This document shows positions 16,329 through 24,986 of a DNA stretch of 64,000 nucleotides, one piece after another. Each line of letters opens with the position of its first letter. Position 1 is the first letter of the stretch. Where the stretch lies: contig NC_018025.1 of assembly GCF_000266945.1 (NCBI RefSeq), positions 2,790,001 to 2,854,000 on the forward strand, in the 5' to 3' direction. The notes beneath the pieces are model-generated. The model had not been told where the DNA came from. It searched no databases and saw only the letters and a program-made list of their open reading frames with translations. The DNA is from Desulfomonile tiedjei DSM 6799 (GTDB taxonomy: Bacteria; Desulfobacterota; Desulfomonilia; Desulfomonilales; Desulfomonilaceae). Position numbers and translations under genes: made by a program.

Positions 16329-17252
16329 TTAATCAGTCTCGGCTCTCAAGAGCTTGGCCAAGGCAGAGTGTATATAACGCTCATAACGAAAAGCCAAGTA
16401 CGCCGCAATGGGAGTCACAACCGCAAGAATGAAAAAGAGCAGAGCAACCGATGAGAGCTTCCAATTCAGGAGATCTCTGGCTATGCGGACGAAGTCCATC
16501 TCCATGTGAGACCCTTTGGCGCCTGCATACGCTCCTCGCTCGTACCAGCTCGTCATGAGACGGTACGACATGGCAAGATTGGAGAATACCATGAAAAAAC
16601 CGATAACGGCATAAAGAGGTCTTTCGGCATAATGGATGATTGCTCGACCGCTCAACGATCTATAGATGAAAAGCCCGCCAATCAGCAGTTCAGTACCATG
16701 CCCCATGGCGACCATTATCAGTACATGGTACTTGGTGAGTGTGCAAAAGATGTGCACTGCCGCTATTACCGCAATGCAGATCACTGCCGCCGTATTGCGC
16801 CTGAAGAAGAATATCAGTCCTGCCAACAAAAAGTAGATGACAACGAGCAATATGGGCGAGCGGTCGACATGCACCGTTACTCCGCCTCCCCAGATGAGGT
16901 CGAAAGCGGGGAGTGAAGGATAGCCGAACGTCCAACCGAAGATGGCATGCCCCATTTCATGTACGAGCGTGCCGAACACGGAAAGTATCCACCGCGGCCA
17001 GAACAGGAGAAAAGCCAGAAGAGCGACTGTGGGCCCGACCAGGAGCATGATCCAACCGTCCCTATCGAGTGTACGCGGCTCCAGCAAATCTGGCTCGTCA
17101 GAATCCCATTCGTCATCCTCACAGTTGACCGCCGGAGGTTCATGCAGTTTGCCCTGAATTTTCGAAAACACTACGCCGCATCGTGGACATTCCGGTCCAG
17201 AAGGCTGTTCCCATCCACATTGCGGACATTGTACGGTTTGGGGTCTTCTCAT
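16329..17252 (-). CDS. Membrane zinc metalloprotease (M50-like) with N-terminal zinc ribbon
   Basis: A 307-residue protein. An N-terminal zinc ribbon (Cys9-x2-Cys12 ... Cys22-x2-Cys25) and an acidic linker (45-60) precede several membrane segments. The active-site motif HEMGH (98-102) sits at the end of the hydrophobic stretch LSVFGTLV, as expected for an intramembrane or membrane-bound gluzincin. Family assignment rests on this motif. Its ATG overlaps the stop of the upstream nuclease gene (ATGA, 17249-17252), so the two are translationally coupled. The substrate is unknown. Confidence 0.7.
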   Translation of the reverse strand: MRRPQTVQCPQCGWEQPSGPECPRCGVVFSKIQGKLHEPPAVNCEDDEWDSDEPDLLEPRTLDRDGWIMLLVGPTVALLAFLLFWPRWILSVFGTLVHEMGHAIFGWTFGYPSLPAFDLIWGGGVTVHVDRSPILLVVIYFLLAGLIFFFRRNTAAVICIAVIAAVHIFCTLTKYHVLIMVAMGHGTELLIGGLFIYRSLSGRAIIHYAERPLYAVIGFFMVFSNLAMSYRLMTSWYERGAYAGAKGSHMEMDFVRIARDLLNWKLSSVALLFFILAVVTPIAAYLAFRYERYIHSALAKLLRAETD

Positions 17253-18388
17253 TCGTGCGCCCCGGCTGAGAACCTCTCACATTGACATGCATTATAACGA
17301 TAGGTTAATCGAGACTCTTCCGATTCAAGAAGCACCTCTATTGTTGCACTCTTGCGTCCTACAATCGAGCATCTGAAACAAAGCACCAGGCCGGATTCTG
17401 TTGTACAGGTTTTGATCGCGGGACCAAGCGTCTGTTCCAATGTGGATCTGGTCTGCGTTTCTTTCTGAGCCGCCAAGCTTTTCAGATTCCCGAGCATCTT
17501 ATGACAGGGTGGATCAGGCTGTGTCCGGACCGGATCGGCCGGTGATTCAGGCATAGCTTTTGTTTCTGTAGGTTCCGAATGAGTTGCTCTTTGGGGAACA
17601 TTATCATTCTTTTGTTCGGTAGATGGAGCCAAAGGATGCTCCGGTTCCCGGGGCTCAGGTCCAGGAATCGGGGATGACTGCTCTGTCGAGCTCTGATCCT
17701 CCTTCCGGGAAAGTCCAGCAATTCCTTTTCGCTCATTGCCTTGGTTCATTCCGGCAATTGAACCGGACCTTGTCACCCATGGATGAACGGGTTCCCGGTC
17801 GCGGTCTGCCTTTTCAGTGATTGGCGTTTGCTGAAATTCCCAGGGTGGAACAGCATCTGCGTGTGCCCACAATCCTGTTTTGTTCTCTCTGGCAGTGTCT
17901 TCCAGGTGCTTGTACCCGCGCTCGAAAGGAACGAATGGTTTATACCACCATGCCATGCCTCGTTCGAGAAACTCTTCGCTCACGGATTTTCCATCCAGAT
18001 AAACCAATCCTATGACACGCGTGTATTTCACCGTGCCTCGCTCCCAGTGGAGATCGTCATACGCACGTATTGAGGGGTAATACCAGCTTCCCTCTACACG
18101 TCCGGGCAACGGCTGTACGGTGACTTCCTTGCCCTGAAGCAAGTCTGTTGCAAACTGCATCGCCTCTTTCGCAAAGGGTTGGCCGGATTCCAGAAGAGGG
18201 CAGTCGATTCCGTACAGGCGAACGTTTACCTCGTCTCCATTGGGTCTTTTGACTCTCACTTCATCCGGTCTCACGATCTTGATGACAGTCCCTTCCCAGG
18301 AAGCAAACTCCTCAGGGCTGACAAAGGTGAGAATCACAATGAGGAGCCACCTGGCTGCTGCGAGCAGGTATCCAAGAATATAATCCAA
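17249..18388 (-). CDS. Membrane-anchored thermonuclease-like (SNase) protein
   Basis: A 379-residue protein with an N-terminal hydrophobic anchor or signal (residues 3-25) and an SNase/OB-fold domain (about 30-185). The core motifs are VRLYGIDCPLLESGQPFAKEA (catalytic Asp/Arg region), a GLVYLDGKSVSEEFLERGMAW segment and ENKTGLW. A long Pro/Glu/Gln-rich low-complexity linker follows (about 190-300), then a Cys-containing C-terminal domain of unknown fold. It is probably an extracytoplasmic, Ca-dependent nuclease. It is coupled by a 4-bp overlap to the metalloprotease gene, suggesting one membrane-surface operon of unknown purpose. Confidence 0.78.
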   Translation of the reverse strand: MDYILGYLLAAARWLLIVILTFVSPEEFASWEGTVIKIVRPDEVRVKRPNGDEVNVRLYGIDCPLLESGQPFAKEAMQFATDLLQGKEVTVQPLPGRVEGSWYYPSIRAYDDLHWERGTVKYTRVIGLVYLDGKSVSEEFLERGMAWWYKPFVPFERGYKHLEDTARENKTGLWAHADAVPPWEFQQTPITEKADRDREPVHPWVTRSGSIAGMNQGNERKGIAGLSRKEDQSSTEQSSPIPGPEPREPEHPLAPSTEQKNDNVPQRATHSEPTETKAMPESPADPVRTQPDPPCHKMLGNLKSLAAQKETQTRSTLEQTLGPAIKTCTTESGLVLCFRCSIVGRKSATIEVLLESEESRLTYRYNACQCERFSAGAHE

Positions 18389-18788
18389 CAGCTCTTTCCT
18401 TCAACGATGCAACACTTCAACCATTTTGAACCGTCCTATGCCGGATCTTCGTTTCTGTCTTGTCGTGGAAACGAGAGCGGTCACAGGTAAGATTCGACGT
18501 TCGCTGCCAGATACTATTCAGCACTCTCCTTCGAGTCAATTGGATTATGGCGTTTCTCGGAACTCCTTCCGTAATCCGGAGAGACTCGGTTATTCATTGC
18601 ATCGAAAGAAAAAAAGAAAACTTTGCTTCTCTGCGTCATGCAACAGCGGCCATTCTTCATTGTCCTAAATAAAAGAAGTTCTCAGAGAAACGTAGTAAGA
18701 TCGCAGGCAGTATTACAAATTAACTGCATATTTCTCGTTACGCCTGACGATTTGAAATAAGGAAATTGAGCAAGAGTGGAGTAGGGAA

Positions 18789-19616
18789 ATGCCCAGAGCA
18801 ATGTGGAGCGGATCTATCAGCTTTGGATTGGTGAATATTCCGATAAAGATGGTTTCTGCGACGAAGAGTGTGGATATCCATTTTCATCAGATCCATGAGA
18901 AAACCCAGTGTCGAGTCAGGCAGAAACTGTACTGTCCTCAGACCGACAAAGAGGTTCCCCGGGACGAACTCGTTAAAGGATACGAGATTGCGCCCGACCA
19001 GTACGTAATCCTTTCCGACAAAGAGCTGGATGCAGCCGCGCCCAAAACCGGCAGAACCATAGAAATAAGCGAGTTCGTGGATCTCGTTTCCATAGATCCG
19101 ATCTATTATGACAAGCCCTACTATCTCTTGCCGGAAGAACGAGCAGCCAAGGCCTATCAACTTCTGGTGAATGCAATGGTGAAGGCCGGAAAAGTAGCCA
19201 TCGCAAAGTTCGTGATGCGAAACAAAGAGTATCTTGCCGCTCTGCGACCTCTGGGAAATGTCATCTGTCTGGAAACCATGCGGTTTACAAATGAGGTCAT
19301 TCTGGCCGAGCAATTGGAAGGCATGCCCAAACCGGTTCCCGTGGATGAGCGTGAACTGAAGATGGCTCAGCAGTTGATCGATTCGCTTTCCGAAAAGTTC
19401 GAACCGGGAAAATATTCCGATGAATATTCCGGACGTCTCCAGGAGCTCATACAGAAGAAGATCGAGGGAGAAGAGATCATAACCGAAGCTCCTCCAACCG
19501 AAGCCGAAGGTCGAGTCATCAATCTTATGGCAGCCCTGGAGGAAAGCCTGGCCAGGGCAGGCAAGAAAAAGAAGGAATTCAAACAGCCGAGAAAAAGACA
19601 GAGCAGGGCAAGTTAG
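18789..19616 (+). CDS. ku: Ku-family DNA end-binding protein
   Basis: A 275-residue bacterial Ku homolog. It has the typical N-terminus (MWSGSISFGLVNIPIKMVSA), the RVRQKLYCPQTDKEV region and the dimer core, followed by a Lys/Arg-rich C-terminal tail (about 255-275) like those that bind DNA or recruit LigD. It binds double-strand break ends in non-homologous end joining. The RBS-like tract TGGAGTAGGGA precedes the ATG. No ligase D gene is visible within the window. A very strong palindromic terminator follows. The 400-bp region before it (18389-18788) shows no recognisable feature. Confidence 0.95.
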   Translation: MPRAMWSGSISFGLVNIPIKMVSATKSVDIHFHQIHEKTQCRVRQKLYCPQTDKEVPRDELVKGYEIAPDQYVILSDKELDAAAPKTGRTIEISEFVDLVSIDPIYYDKPYYLLPEERAAKAYQLLVNAMVKAGKVAIAKFVMRNKEYLAALRPLGNVICLETMRFTNEVILAEQLEGMPKPVPVDERELKMAQQLIDSLSEKFEPGKYSDEYSGRLQELIQKKIEGEEIITEAPPTEAEGRVINLMAALEESLARAGKKKKEFKQPRKRQSRAS

Positions 19617-19662
19617 ATGCGAGCAGCCCGAGCGCGGCTGCCCGGAACAATCAAGGTAATAT

Positions 19663-19730
19663 TTCAAAGAGAGAAGATCTGGGAAACCCTTCTTATAAGA
19701 ACAGTGTTTCCCAGATCTTCTCTCTTTGAA
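19663..19730. terminator. Bidirectional hairpin: 25-bp perfect inverted repeat
   Basis: The arms at 19663-19687 and 19706-19730 are perfectly complementary over 25 bp. The 18-nt loop itself contains the palindrome TTCTTATAAGAA. It lies between the convergent ku gene and the DinB-like gene and is the likely terminator for both. Confidence 0.8.
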
Positions 19731-19754
19731 TGCAAATCCGCAACCAGTCTTCTG

Positions 19755-20248
19755 CTATTCCAACTTTGTCAGATAGGCATCTCTGGTCAGCCAAAGTTCC
19801 TCCATCCTGTACATGTGCCAGTAATCATGCATCAGGACGTGTCTCACCAGAATGTACAAAGAATAGCTCTCATATTCCGGGTGTATTGCTGTCTTCTGCC
19901 ATATTGAGTTATCGGCACCTTCAAGGAGATCGAGCTGTTTATGGCGGTACAGTGCGAACCGCTCCAATGCAGCATCCATATTCATGACCAGAGGGGTATT
20001 GGAAGCATCCTGGTCATCCTTGGGAATGTACGGGACAAACTCCGGGTGAGTTTCATCTATGAATCGCTGAAACCGCTCAAACAGCATTGCTTGGACTTCA
20101 GCCAGGTGGCTGACATGTTCGGCAATTGTCCAAAACCCATGACCTCTTCGCAAATGCAGTTTGCTTCCGGTATGGCTCTGACGAATTCAGATAGTATTGT
20201 CGGGGTTCGTCTCAGCCCATCCAACAGGTCTGGTATGTCATGCATCAT
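19755..20248 (-). pseudogene. DinB-family protein gene with a single frameshift
   Basis: The two halves of a DinB/YfiT-like four-helix-bundle protein lie in different frames. The N-terminal part starts at ATG 20248 (GGGAGAAG upstream) and reads MMHDIPDLLDGL...RAIPEA. The remainder (LHLRRGHGFWTIAEHVSHLAEVQ... to 19755) is in another frame. Adding one A to the AAA at about 20165-20170 would join them as ...PEAKLHLRRGHGF. It retains the metal-site-like His residues of the family (HVSHL, HDYWH). It could be a real pseudogene or a one-base sequence error in a homopolymer. Confidence 0.7.
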
Positions 20249-20330
20249 TCTTCTCCCGCGCCTGAATCGTATCGTGCCCGCCTGCAGGATGCAACAGGAG
20301 ATCGTTGCACAGGTTGTTGAGACGCGAAAA

Positions 20331-20350
20331 CGGCGGCTGAACAGCCGCCG
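20331..20350. repeat. Hairpin CGGCGGCT-GAAC-AGCCGCCG
   Basis: A perfect 8-bp stem with a 4-nt loop in the gap between the DinB-like gene and the sigma-factor gene. There is no adjacent T-run, so it is not an obvious terminator. Confidence 0.5.
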
Positions 20351-20399
20351 TAGAAAGAGAGTAGTAGATGGGCCTAAAAAATGACCCGATGATGGAAAG

Positions 20400-20462
20400 G
20401 ACCTCTGAGCCCTGGATGGGGGGGTTATGGGGGAGGGAGGGTGTCCATCCAGGTTAGAGGTC
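20400..20462. other. Stem enclosing a G-quadruplex motif
   Basis: The plus strand has four G-tracts with short loops (G7-TTAT-G5-A-G3-A-G3, 20418-20441). They are framed by CCTGGATGG/CCATCCAGG (20411-20419, 20445-20453) and an outer GACCTCT/AGAGGTC pair (20400-20406, 20456-20462). It lies between the divergent DinB-like gene and the ECF sigma-factor gene. The rest of 20463-20701 shows nothing clear. Confidence 0.5.
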
Positions 20463-20701
20463 AAAAGCTGCAAGGGCCATCGGCTCTCGCCGAATCACGC
20501 CCTCACAGCCCGGACTATAGGAGAAGCACCTTTAAAAGTCAAGAAAATACTTTAAGAAATAGATATAACATATCTAAATCACATCAGTTATATCTTGGTT
20601 AGCTGTAAAAAATACCCCGTAACGCTTCCGTCTGATTCGCGAAATATTATTTGAAATGCCTTGAATCTTTCTGGTGGCAACCCGGTCGGCTACCTCATAC
20701 A

Positions 20702-21346
20702 ATGAAAGGATTCAAGGCCTTGGAGAAATATGAAGTGAGCGGCGCCGGTTCGGATGTACGTGATCTCGTAAATGCCTGCAATCGCGGAGACAGGGACTCC
20801 TGGCAGGAGTTTTATTCGCGTTATTTGCCGCTTGTGCATTGCGCGGTCAGGCGTTTTGCCCCTTCGGACGAACTCGAAGATTTATCGCAAGAGGTATTCA
20901 TACAACTTTTCAAGGCGTTACGGAGTTTTGACGAAGAGAAGTCACTTGAAGCATTTATTATGGAAATAGCGCGCCGCGTCGCGATAAGCGGGTTTCGCCG
21001 GGCAACAGCCTTCAAACGAGGGGGACCAAACCGTAACCGGCACGTGGATATTTCTCAAAATGGAGACTTACACCACGGATTGTGTTCCTCAGCTTCCGCG
21101 GAGAATCAGGAGACGCTGCTCATTCGGGCCGAAGAGATGAAGTTCTTGAGATTCGCGTTGGACGCGATTTCCGAAGCATGCAAAAAACTCCTCGGCTTTC
21201 GCTACGATCAGGGGCTTTCGTATCAGGAGATTTCAGCATTGCTAGGGACCAAAGAAGCTACTTTACGCGTCCAGGTAGCCAGATGTTTGTCAGCGCTGTC
21301 CACACACTATGGAAAGGTCGCTTCCATGGAGGACCTCGAGAAATGA
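20702..21346 (+). CDS. ECF-type RNA polymerase sigma factor
   Basis: A 214-residue sigma-70-family regulator with region 2 (about 25-100; DSWQEFYSRYLPLVHCAVRRF and ELEDLSQEVFIQLFKAL) and region 4 helix-turn-helix (about 150-205; LSYQEISALLGTKEATLRVQVARCLSAL). The ATG at 20702 is preferred to an in-frame TTG at 20651. Its stop overlaps the start of the next gene (ATGA at 21343-21346), which encodes a zinc-finger membrane protein, the usual sigma/anti-sigma layout. The signal sensed is unknown. Confidence 0.9.
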   Translation: MKGFKALEKYEVSGAGSDVRDLVNACNRGDRDSWQEFYSRYLPLVHCAVRRFAPSDELEDLSQEVFIQLFKALRSFDEEKSLEAFIMEIARRVAISGFRRATAFKRGGPNRNRHVDISQNGDLHHGLCSSASAENQETLLIRAEEMKFLRFALDAISEACKKLLGFRYDQGLSYQEISALLGTKEATLRVQVARCLSALSTHYGKVASMEDLEK

Positions 21347-22635
21347 CCGAATCCGTAACATGCCCACAGGGATGGGAATCTTCTCAATTATTGGCTTACA
21401 TCGAAGGCGATCTGGATCCTGCTACTGAAGGGGAACTGCTGCGGCACATTGATACGTGTCCAGTTTGTATGCAGGAACTGCATGCAATCAAACGCGTGGA
21501 TGCACTGCTCAGAGAGTATCCCGAGAGTTTTCATCCTGGAGAAGAGGCGCTTTACAGATACGCCGTTAAGGGAAACGATCCGGAAGCAAGCATTTCCCGT
21601 CACGTCGATTCCTGCTCAGAATGCCGAAAAACTGTAGAAACTTACCGTCAAATGCACGGTTTGAAAAAGGCGGTGACGGAAACGGTTCCGTTGCCGCAGG
21701 CTCTCGAGGATGCAAGATTGAAACGAATCCCATCTGTGGGTGCAGAAGTCCCGAAGATCTGGAGCGAATCGGTCAGAGAGATCTTCTCACGCTTGTTTAC
21801 GATTCCTGCACTTGCGCTGGGTTCCGCTGCCGCGGCATTATTGCTGGCAGTTCTCATAATTCCTTTGTGGCAGCACCTTCACGAAAACACACTCAGGACT
21901 CTCGCGCCGCTTCAAGGACATCCGCCTGCTCCCGGCATCGGAGAATCGGCTCCGACACCACAAGCTTTGCCAGCCGCTCCTAAACCGGCTTCGAACCAAC
22001 TCCACGACGAGTCGCGTGCAGCACCGGAAAGCGCCGGGCCTGCAGTTCAGTCTCGGGAAGGTTCGCCTAAATCGTCAGTCGGGTTGAAATTACAGGGCGA
22101 GGGAAAGGCTGCCCGAGAAGCAACACCAGCCCAACAGCCTTATGGAGAGTTACATGCTCAAGCACCCCCGAAGGAAGCGCCCGCAACTGCAGAGGAACTG
22201 AAAGAAAGACTCCATCAGTTGGATACGAGGCGTTTTACGAAAAAAAGGGGGAGCGCCGATTTGATGAGCCGATCTCCTGAATTGCTCGAGAAAACGGACG
22301 GCGTCGTCGTGCGCATCGTGATTACCGATTCTGAGGGCAGGCAAATCCCTCTTTCACAGTTTCAATCACGGCAGGTACCGGAGCAAGAGAAGCAGACTGC
22401 GGTCGAAGGTGACGCTGTATCCACATCGGGCATCCCTCACTATCGAGTACATATTCGGCTTCTCGAGCGGGCAGAAGAATTTGACATCGATGCAAAGCTG
22501 TTCGATGAATCTGCGAATGAAAAAGATCCCTTGAAAACCGTCATGGAGTATCATGTAGGCAAAGAAGAACTTCCGAAGAGGATCTATATTGTTATCGATT
22601 CGCTTGTTCGGTTCTGCAAGGATCTACAAAAATAG
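21343..22635 (+). CDS. Membrane anti-sigma factor with two zinc-finger motifs
   Basis: A 430-residue protein. The cytoplasmic N-terminus has two HxxxCxxC anti-sigma zinc motifs, His35-Cys39-Cys42 and His87-Cys91-Cys94. One membrane helix lies at about 152-176 (IPALALGSAAAALLLAVLIIP). Then come a Pro/Ala-rich extracytoplasmic stretch (about 185-290) and a C-terminal domain of unknown fold. The start at 21343 is fixed by the ATGA overlap with the sigma gene. It should hold the ECF factor inactive at the membrane until a signal arrives. The duplicated zinc motif is unusual, since most relatives have one. Confidence 0.85.
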   Translation: MTESVTCPQGWESSQLLAYIEGDLDPATEGELLRHIDTCPVCMQELHAIKRVDALLREYPESFHPGEEALYRYAVKGNDPEASISRHVDSCSECRKTVETYRQMHGLKKAVTETVPLPQALEDARLKRIPSVGAEVPKIWSESVREIFSRLFTIPALALGSAAAALLLAVLIIPLWQHLHENTLRTLAPLQGHPPAPGIGESAPTPQALPAAPKPASNQLHDESRAAPESAGPAVQSREGSPKSSVGLKLQGEGKAAREATPAQQPYGELHAQAPPKEAPATAEELKERLHQLDTRRFTKKRGSADLMSRSPELLEKTDGVVVRIVITDSEGRQIPLSQFQSRQVPEQEKQTAVEGDAVSTSGIPHYRVHIRLLERAEEFDIDAKLFDESANEKDPLKTVMEYHVGKEELPKRIYIVIDSLVRFCKDLQK

Positions 22636-22664
22636 TGTCGTTTCCTCCGGAATTTGAAGGATCG

Positions 22665-22855
22665 ATTATGGGATTGCCAAAAATTCTGACGTTTATCCTA
22701 TACTCCAATACAAGCTACTAGTGGGGATCGGCGTCCCTGCCGGCCCATTTTATCGATATCATTGATCATATTGAAGATGTGCCGGCACGGAGGCACGGCA
22801 CCCACCAATATTCCTAATCTTCAATCGGACACTGATTTTGGCAATTCTTATAAAA
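22665..22855. repeat. Repeat family C, copy 1
   Basis: An element of about 190 bp bounded by imperfect inverted repeats (left TTATGGGATTGCCAAAAA; right TTTTGGCAATTCTTATAA). It has an internal hairpin, GTGCCGGCACGGAGGCACGGCAC, near 22780-22803. Other copies are at 39393-39573 and 42903-43334, with a related core at 38279-38360. The rest of the 22636-23219 gap shows nothing recognisable. Confidence 0.8.
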
Positions 22856-23219
22856 CGGGAACCTCTTGCCAGAACATGAAAACGGCCACATCCAAATGGT
22901 GACCGTCTTCGTCTCATGATCTTGCATGGCCAAATCTCCCGGGTTGGAGTAAACGGCCACACGCGGGTAAGACCGAGTAGCGATACAAGCGTAGTCGCAT
23001 CCGTTAAGTAACGGACTCTCACGGTCATTGTCTCTTGCTCCGAATAAAAATGGAGCAATCGATGAGAGGGAGTTGTCAGCATACCGCCACGAGCGCTCCA
23101 AGTCAATTGAAAAACGCCAATTTTACATGAGACAGATTAGCTAATTACTTGAATTAGATTATCTTTTTATGATTTCAAAGGGAAAAAGCTTTACCCTGCG
23201 GATCGGGAGACACGACTTT

Positions 23220-24680
23220 TCACCGGGTTGCATTAGCGGACGTATCTCCAGGTTTTTCTTGAACTGTCTGTATTTCTCCTCTGGCGAGTGACGCAAATAT
23301 TCCTGCCAAGCACAGGATTACGGAAATCACAAATGCAATTTCAATACTGGTCAGGAATTCTCTATGATAAGCATCGGTTATCTTTACTCTCCCGATAAAG
23401 ATCGAGAAGATCATAGTCGTGATGCCCATGCTCGTCATCTGCCCGAGCAGCCTCATGGAAGAGACAGCTCCAGACGCAAGTCCATAGAATCGCGGTTCCA
23501 CGGAGCTCATGATCGCGTTCATGTTAGGAGAGGAAAACAGCGCAAATCCCGAACCAAGCAATACGAGATTGGCGATAATGTATGCTATTGACGTTTGGTC
23601 TCCGAGAAAGATCATCCCGAAAAGCCCGGCAGCAGAAATGGCCATGCCAGAGGAAGCCACAATCCGGGGAGCCACCTTATCCGAGAGCCTCCCTGCAAAC
23701 GGCGAAAGCACTGCCATGGTGACCGGCTGAAAGATGAGGACGAATCCGGCCTGTCGCGGGTCAAGCCCTTTTATGTACTGAAGGTAAAGACTGAGAAGAA
23801 AAGTCACCATGAATGTTGCGCTATAATTAATGAGTGCTGCCAGACTGGAAAAGGCGAATCCTCTGTTATTCGTAAAGAGACTCAACTCAAAAACCGGCCA
23901 CCGTGAACGCTGTTCCCATCGAACAAACACAAAGAACAGAACGAGACCTGAGACAAGCTCGAGAACGCCTGTTACGTCCGGAATTGTGGAGAGCCCGAGC
24001 ATGAGCAAGGTCAGAGCTATGGCATAGAGTACCGATCCAAATACATCGAGTTTTTCCCCACGCGCTCCGTACCATTCTGTTTTCAATTTCCAGATTGAAA
24101 GATATACGCTCGGAACTCCGAGAATGCCTGCGAAAAAGAATACGCTTCTCCATGTGAGATACTGTGTCAGGAATCCTCCGATTACAGGTCCTACGGAGAG
24201 CCCTATGTAAACAGCAGCCACAGTCAGTCCGATCGCTTTTCCTCTTTCCTGAGGCCGTATTGCCGAAGTGAGAATTGCCATTCCCGTCGTGAATATCATG
24301 GATGTCCCAATTCCCTGGATAATCCTGAAGGCCAACAGAGTTGCAGGATTGGGAGCAAGTCCGCACAAGACCGAGAACAGTGTGAAAATCAACATACCGG
24401 ATATAAAAATGCGTTTTCTGCCGTAAATGTCCGCGATTTTGCCGAAGGGGACGAGAAACACGGCGCAGGAGAGTAGGTATGCCGTGGCAATCCATGCAAG
24501 CAGAACTGCGTCCATATGGAGATCGTTTTGTATGGCCGGAAGTGCCACCGTTATGGATGACGCCATGAATGGAGTTACAAACGAGCTGACTATAGTTACG
24601 AACAGGACTGAGTTTTTTAGTTTCGCGTCAGGGGCTTGGTCTGATGGGGCCGTCCCTTCACTTTTTGAATTATCTGTCAT
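23220..24680 (-). CDS. MFS efflux transporter, DHA2 (EmrB-like) family
   Basis: A 486-residue membrane protein with about 14 hydrophobic segments. It has the motif A-like loop PFGKIADIYGRKRIF (about 80-94) and the motif C region typical of drug:H+ antiporters (GLSVGPVIGGFL, about 178-189). The family exports drugs or toxic compounds across the inner membrane. On the minus strand it is preceded by a 27-codon ORF and a terminator hairpin within 310 bp, which may form a regulatory leader. No membrane-fusion or outer-membrane partner is adjacent. Confidence 0.88.
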   Translation of the reverse strand: MTDNSKSEGTAPSDQAPDAKLKNSVLFVTIVSSFVTPFMASSITVALPAIQNDLHMDAVLLAWIATAYLLSCAVFLVPFGKIADIYGRKRIFISGMLIFTLFSVLCGLAPNPATLLAFRIIQGIGTSMIFTTGMAILTSAIRPQERGKAIGLTVAAVYIGLSVGPVIGGFLTQYLTWRSVFFFAGILGVPSVYLSIWKLKTEWYGARGEKLDVFGSVLYAIALTLLMLGLSTIPDVTGVLELVSGLVLFFVFVRWEQRSRWPVFELSLFTNNRGFAFSSLAALINYSATFMVTFLLSLYLQYIKGLDPRQAGFVLIFQPVTMAVLSPFAGRLSDKVAPRIVASSGMAISAAGLFGMIFLGDQTSIAYIIANLVLLGSGFALFSSPNMNAIMSSVEPRFYGLASGAVSSMRLLGQMTSMGITTMIFSIFIGRVKITDAYHREFLTSIEIAFVISVILCLAGIFASLARGEIQTVQEKPGDTSANATR

Positions 24681-24840
24681 CTAATTCTCTTTCCTACCAA
24701 AATGTAATCTCCCGCGGCTGAACCTACATTCAGGATCTGGATTCCGGGAACCGGATCGGTCTGGAATCGTTACCGAAACATTGGTAGATTCCCATTCCCG
24801 GGATCGCTTTAAAGCGGGAGATTTCCTCTATAAGAAATGG

Positions 24841-24883
24841 AAAAGCCGGAAGAGATGTTAATCAACTCTTCCGGCCTTTTTTT
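24841..24883. terminator. Intrinsic terminator or attenuator upstream of the efflux gene
   Basis: A 10-bp stem, GCCGGAAGAG/CTCTTCCGGC (24845-24854, 24866-24875), with an 11-nt loop. It has eight pyrimidines including seven T on the plus strand and TTTT on the minus strand. On the minus strand it lies between a 27-codon ORF and the efflux pump start. Confidence 0.75.
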
Positions 24884-24902
24884 CGGAACTCGAGCAGTAG
24901 TC

Positions 24903-24986
24903 TTACATTCCGGACCAGTCTCTCTTGTCCCCGAAAGCGAGCCACAAAACGGCTGCTGTAATTGATACGGCAAATAATACTTCCAT
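24903..24986 (-). CDS. 27-residue hydrophobic small protein or leader peptide
   Basis: A short ORF with a strong Shine-Dalgarno (GGAGGTGAG, 5 nt before ATG). It encodes one membrane-spanning stretch (VLFAVSITAAVLWLAF) and a charged C-terminus (GDKRDWSGM). It is followed by a terminator hairpin at 24841-24883 and then, 160 bp on, the efflux pump gene in the same direction. It could be a stand-alone single-span membrane protein or a leader peptide whose translation controls read-through into the pump gene. I do not recognise a family. Confidence 0.5.
   Translation of the reverse strand: MEVLFAVSITAAVLWLAFGDKRDWSGM

Noticed and set aside
20641-20701. ECF-type autoregulatory promoter before the sigma gene (GTAACG and CGTC boxes)
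   Set aside because: The two boxes are only about 10 bp apart, too close for a functional -35/-10 pair.
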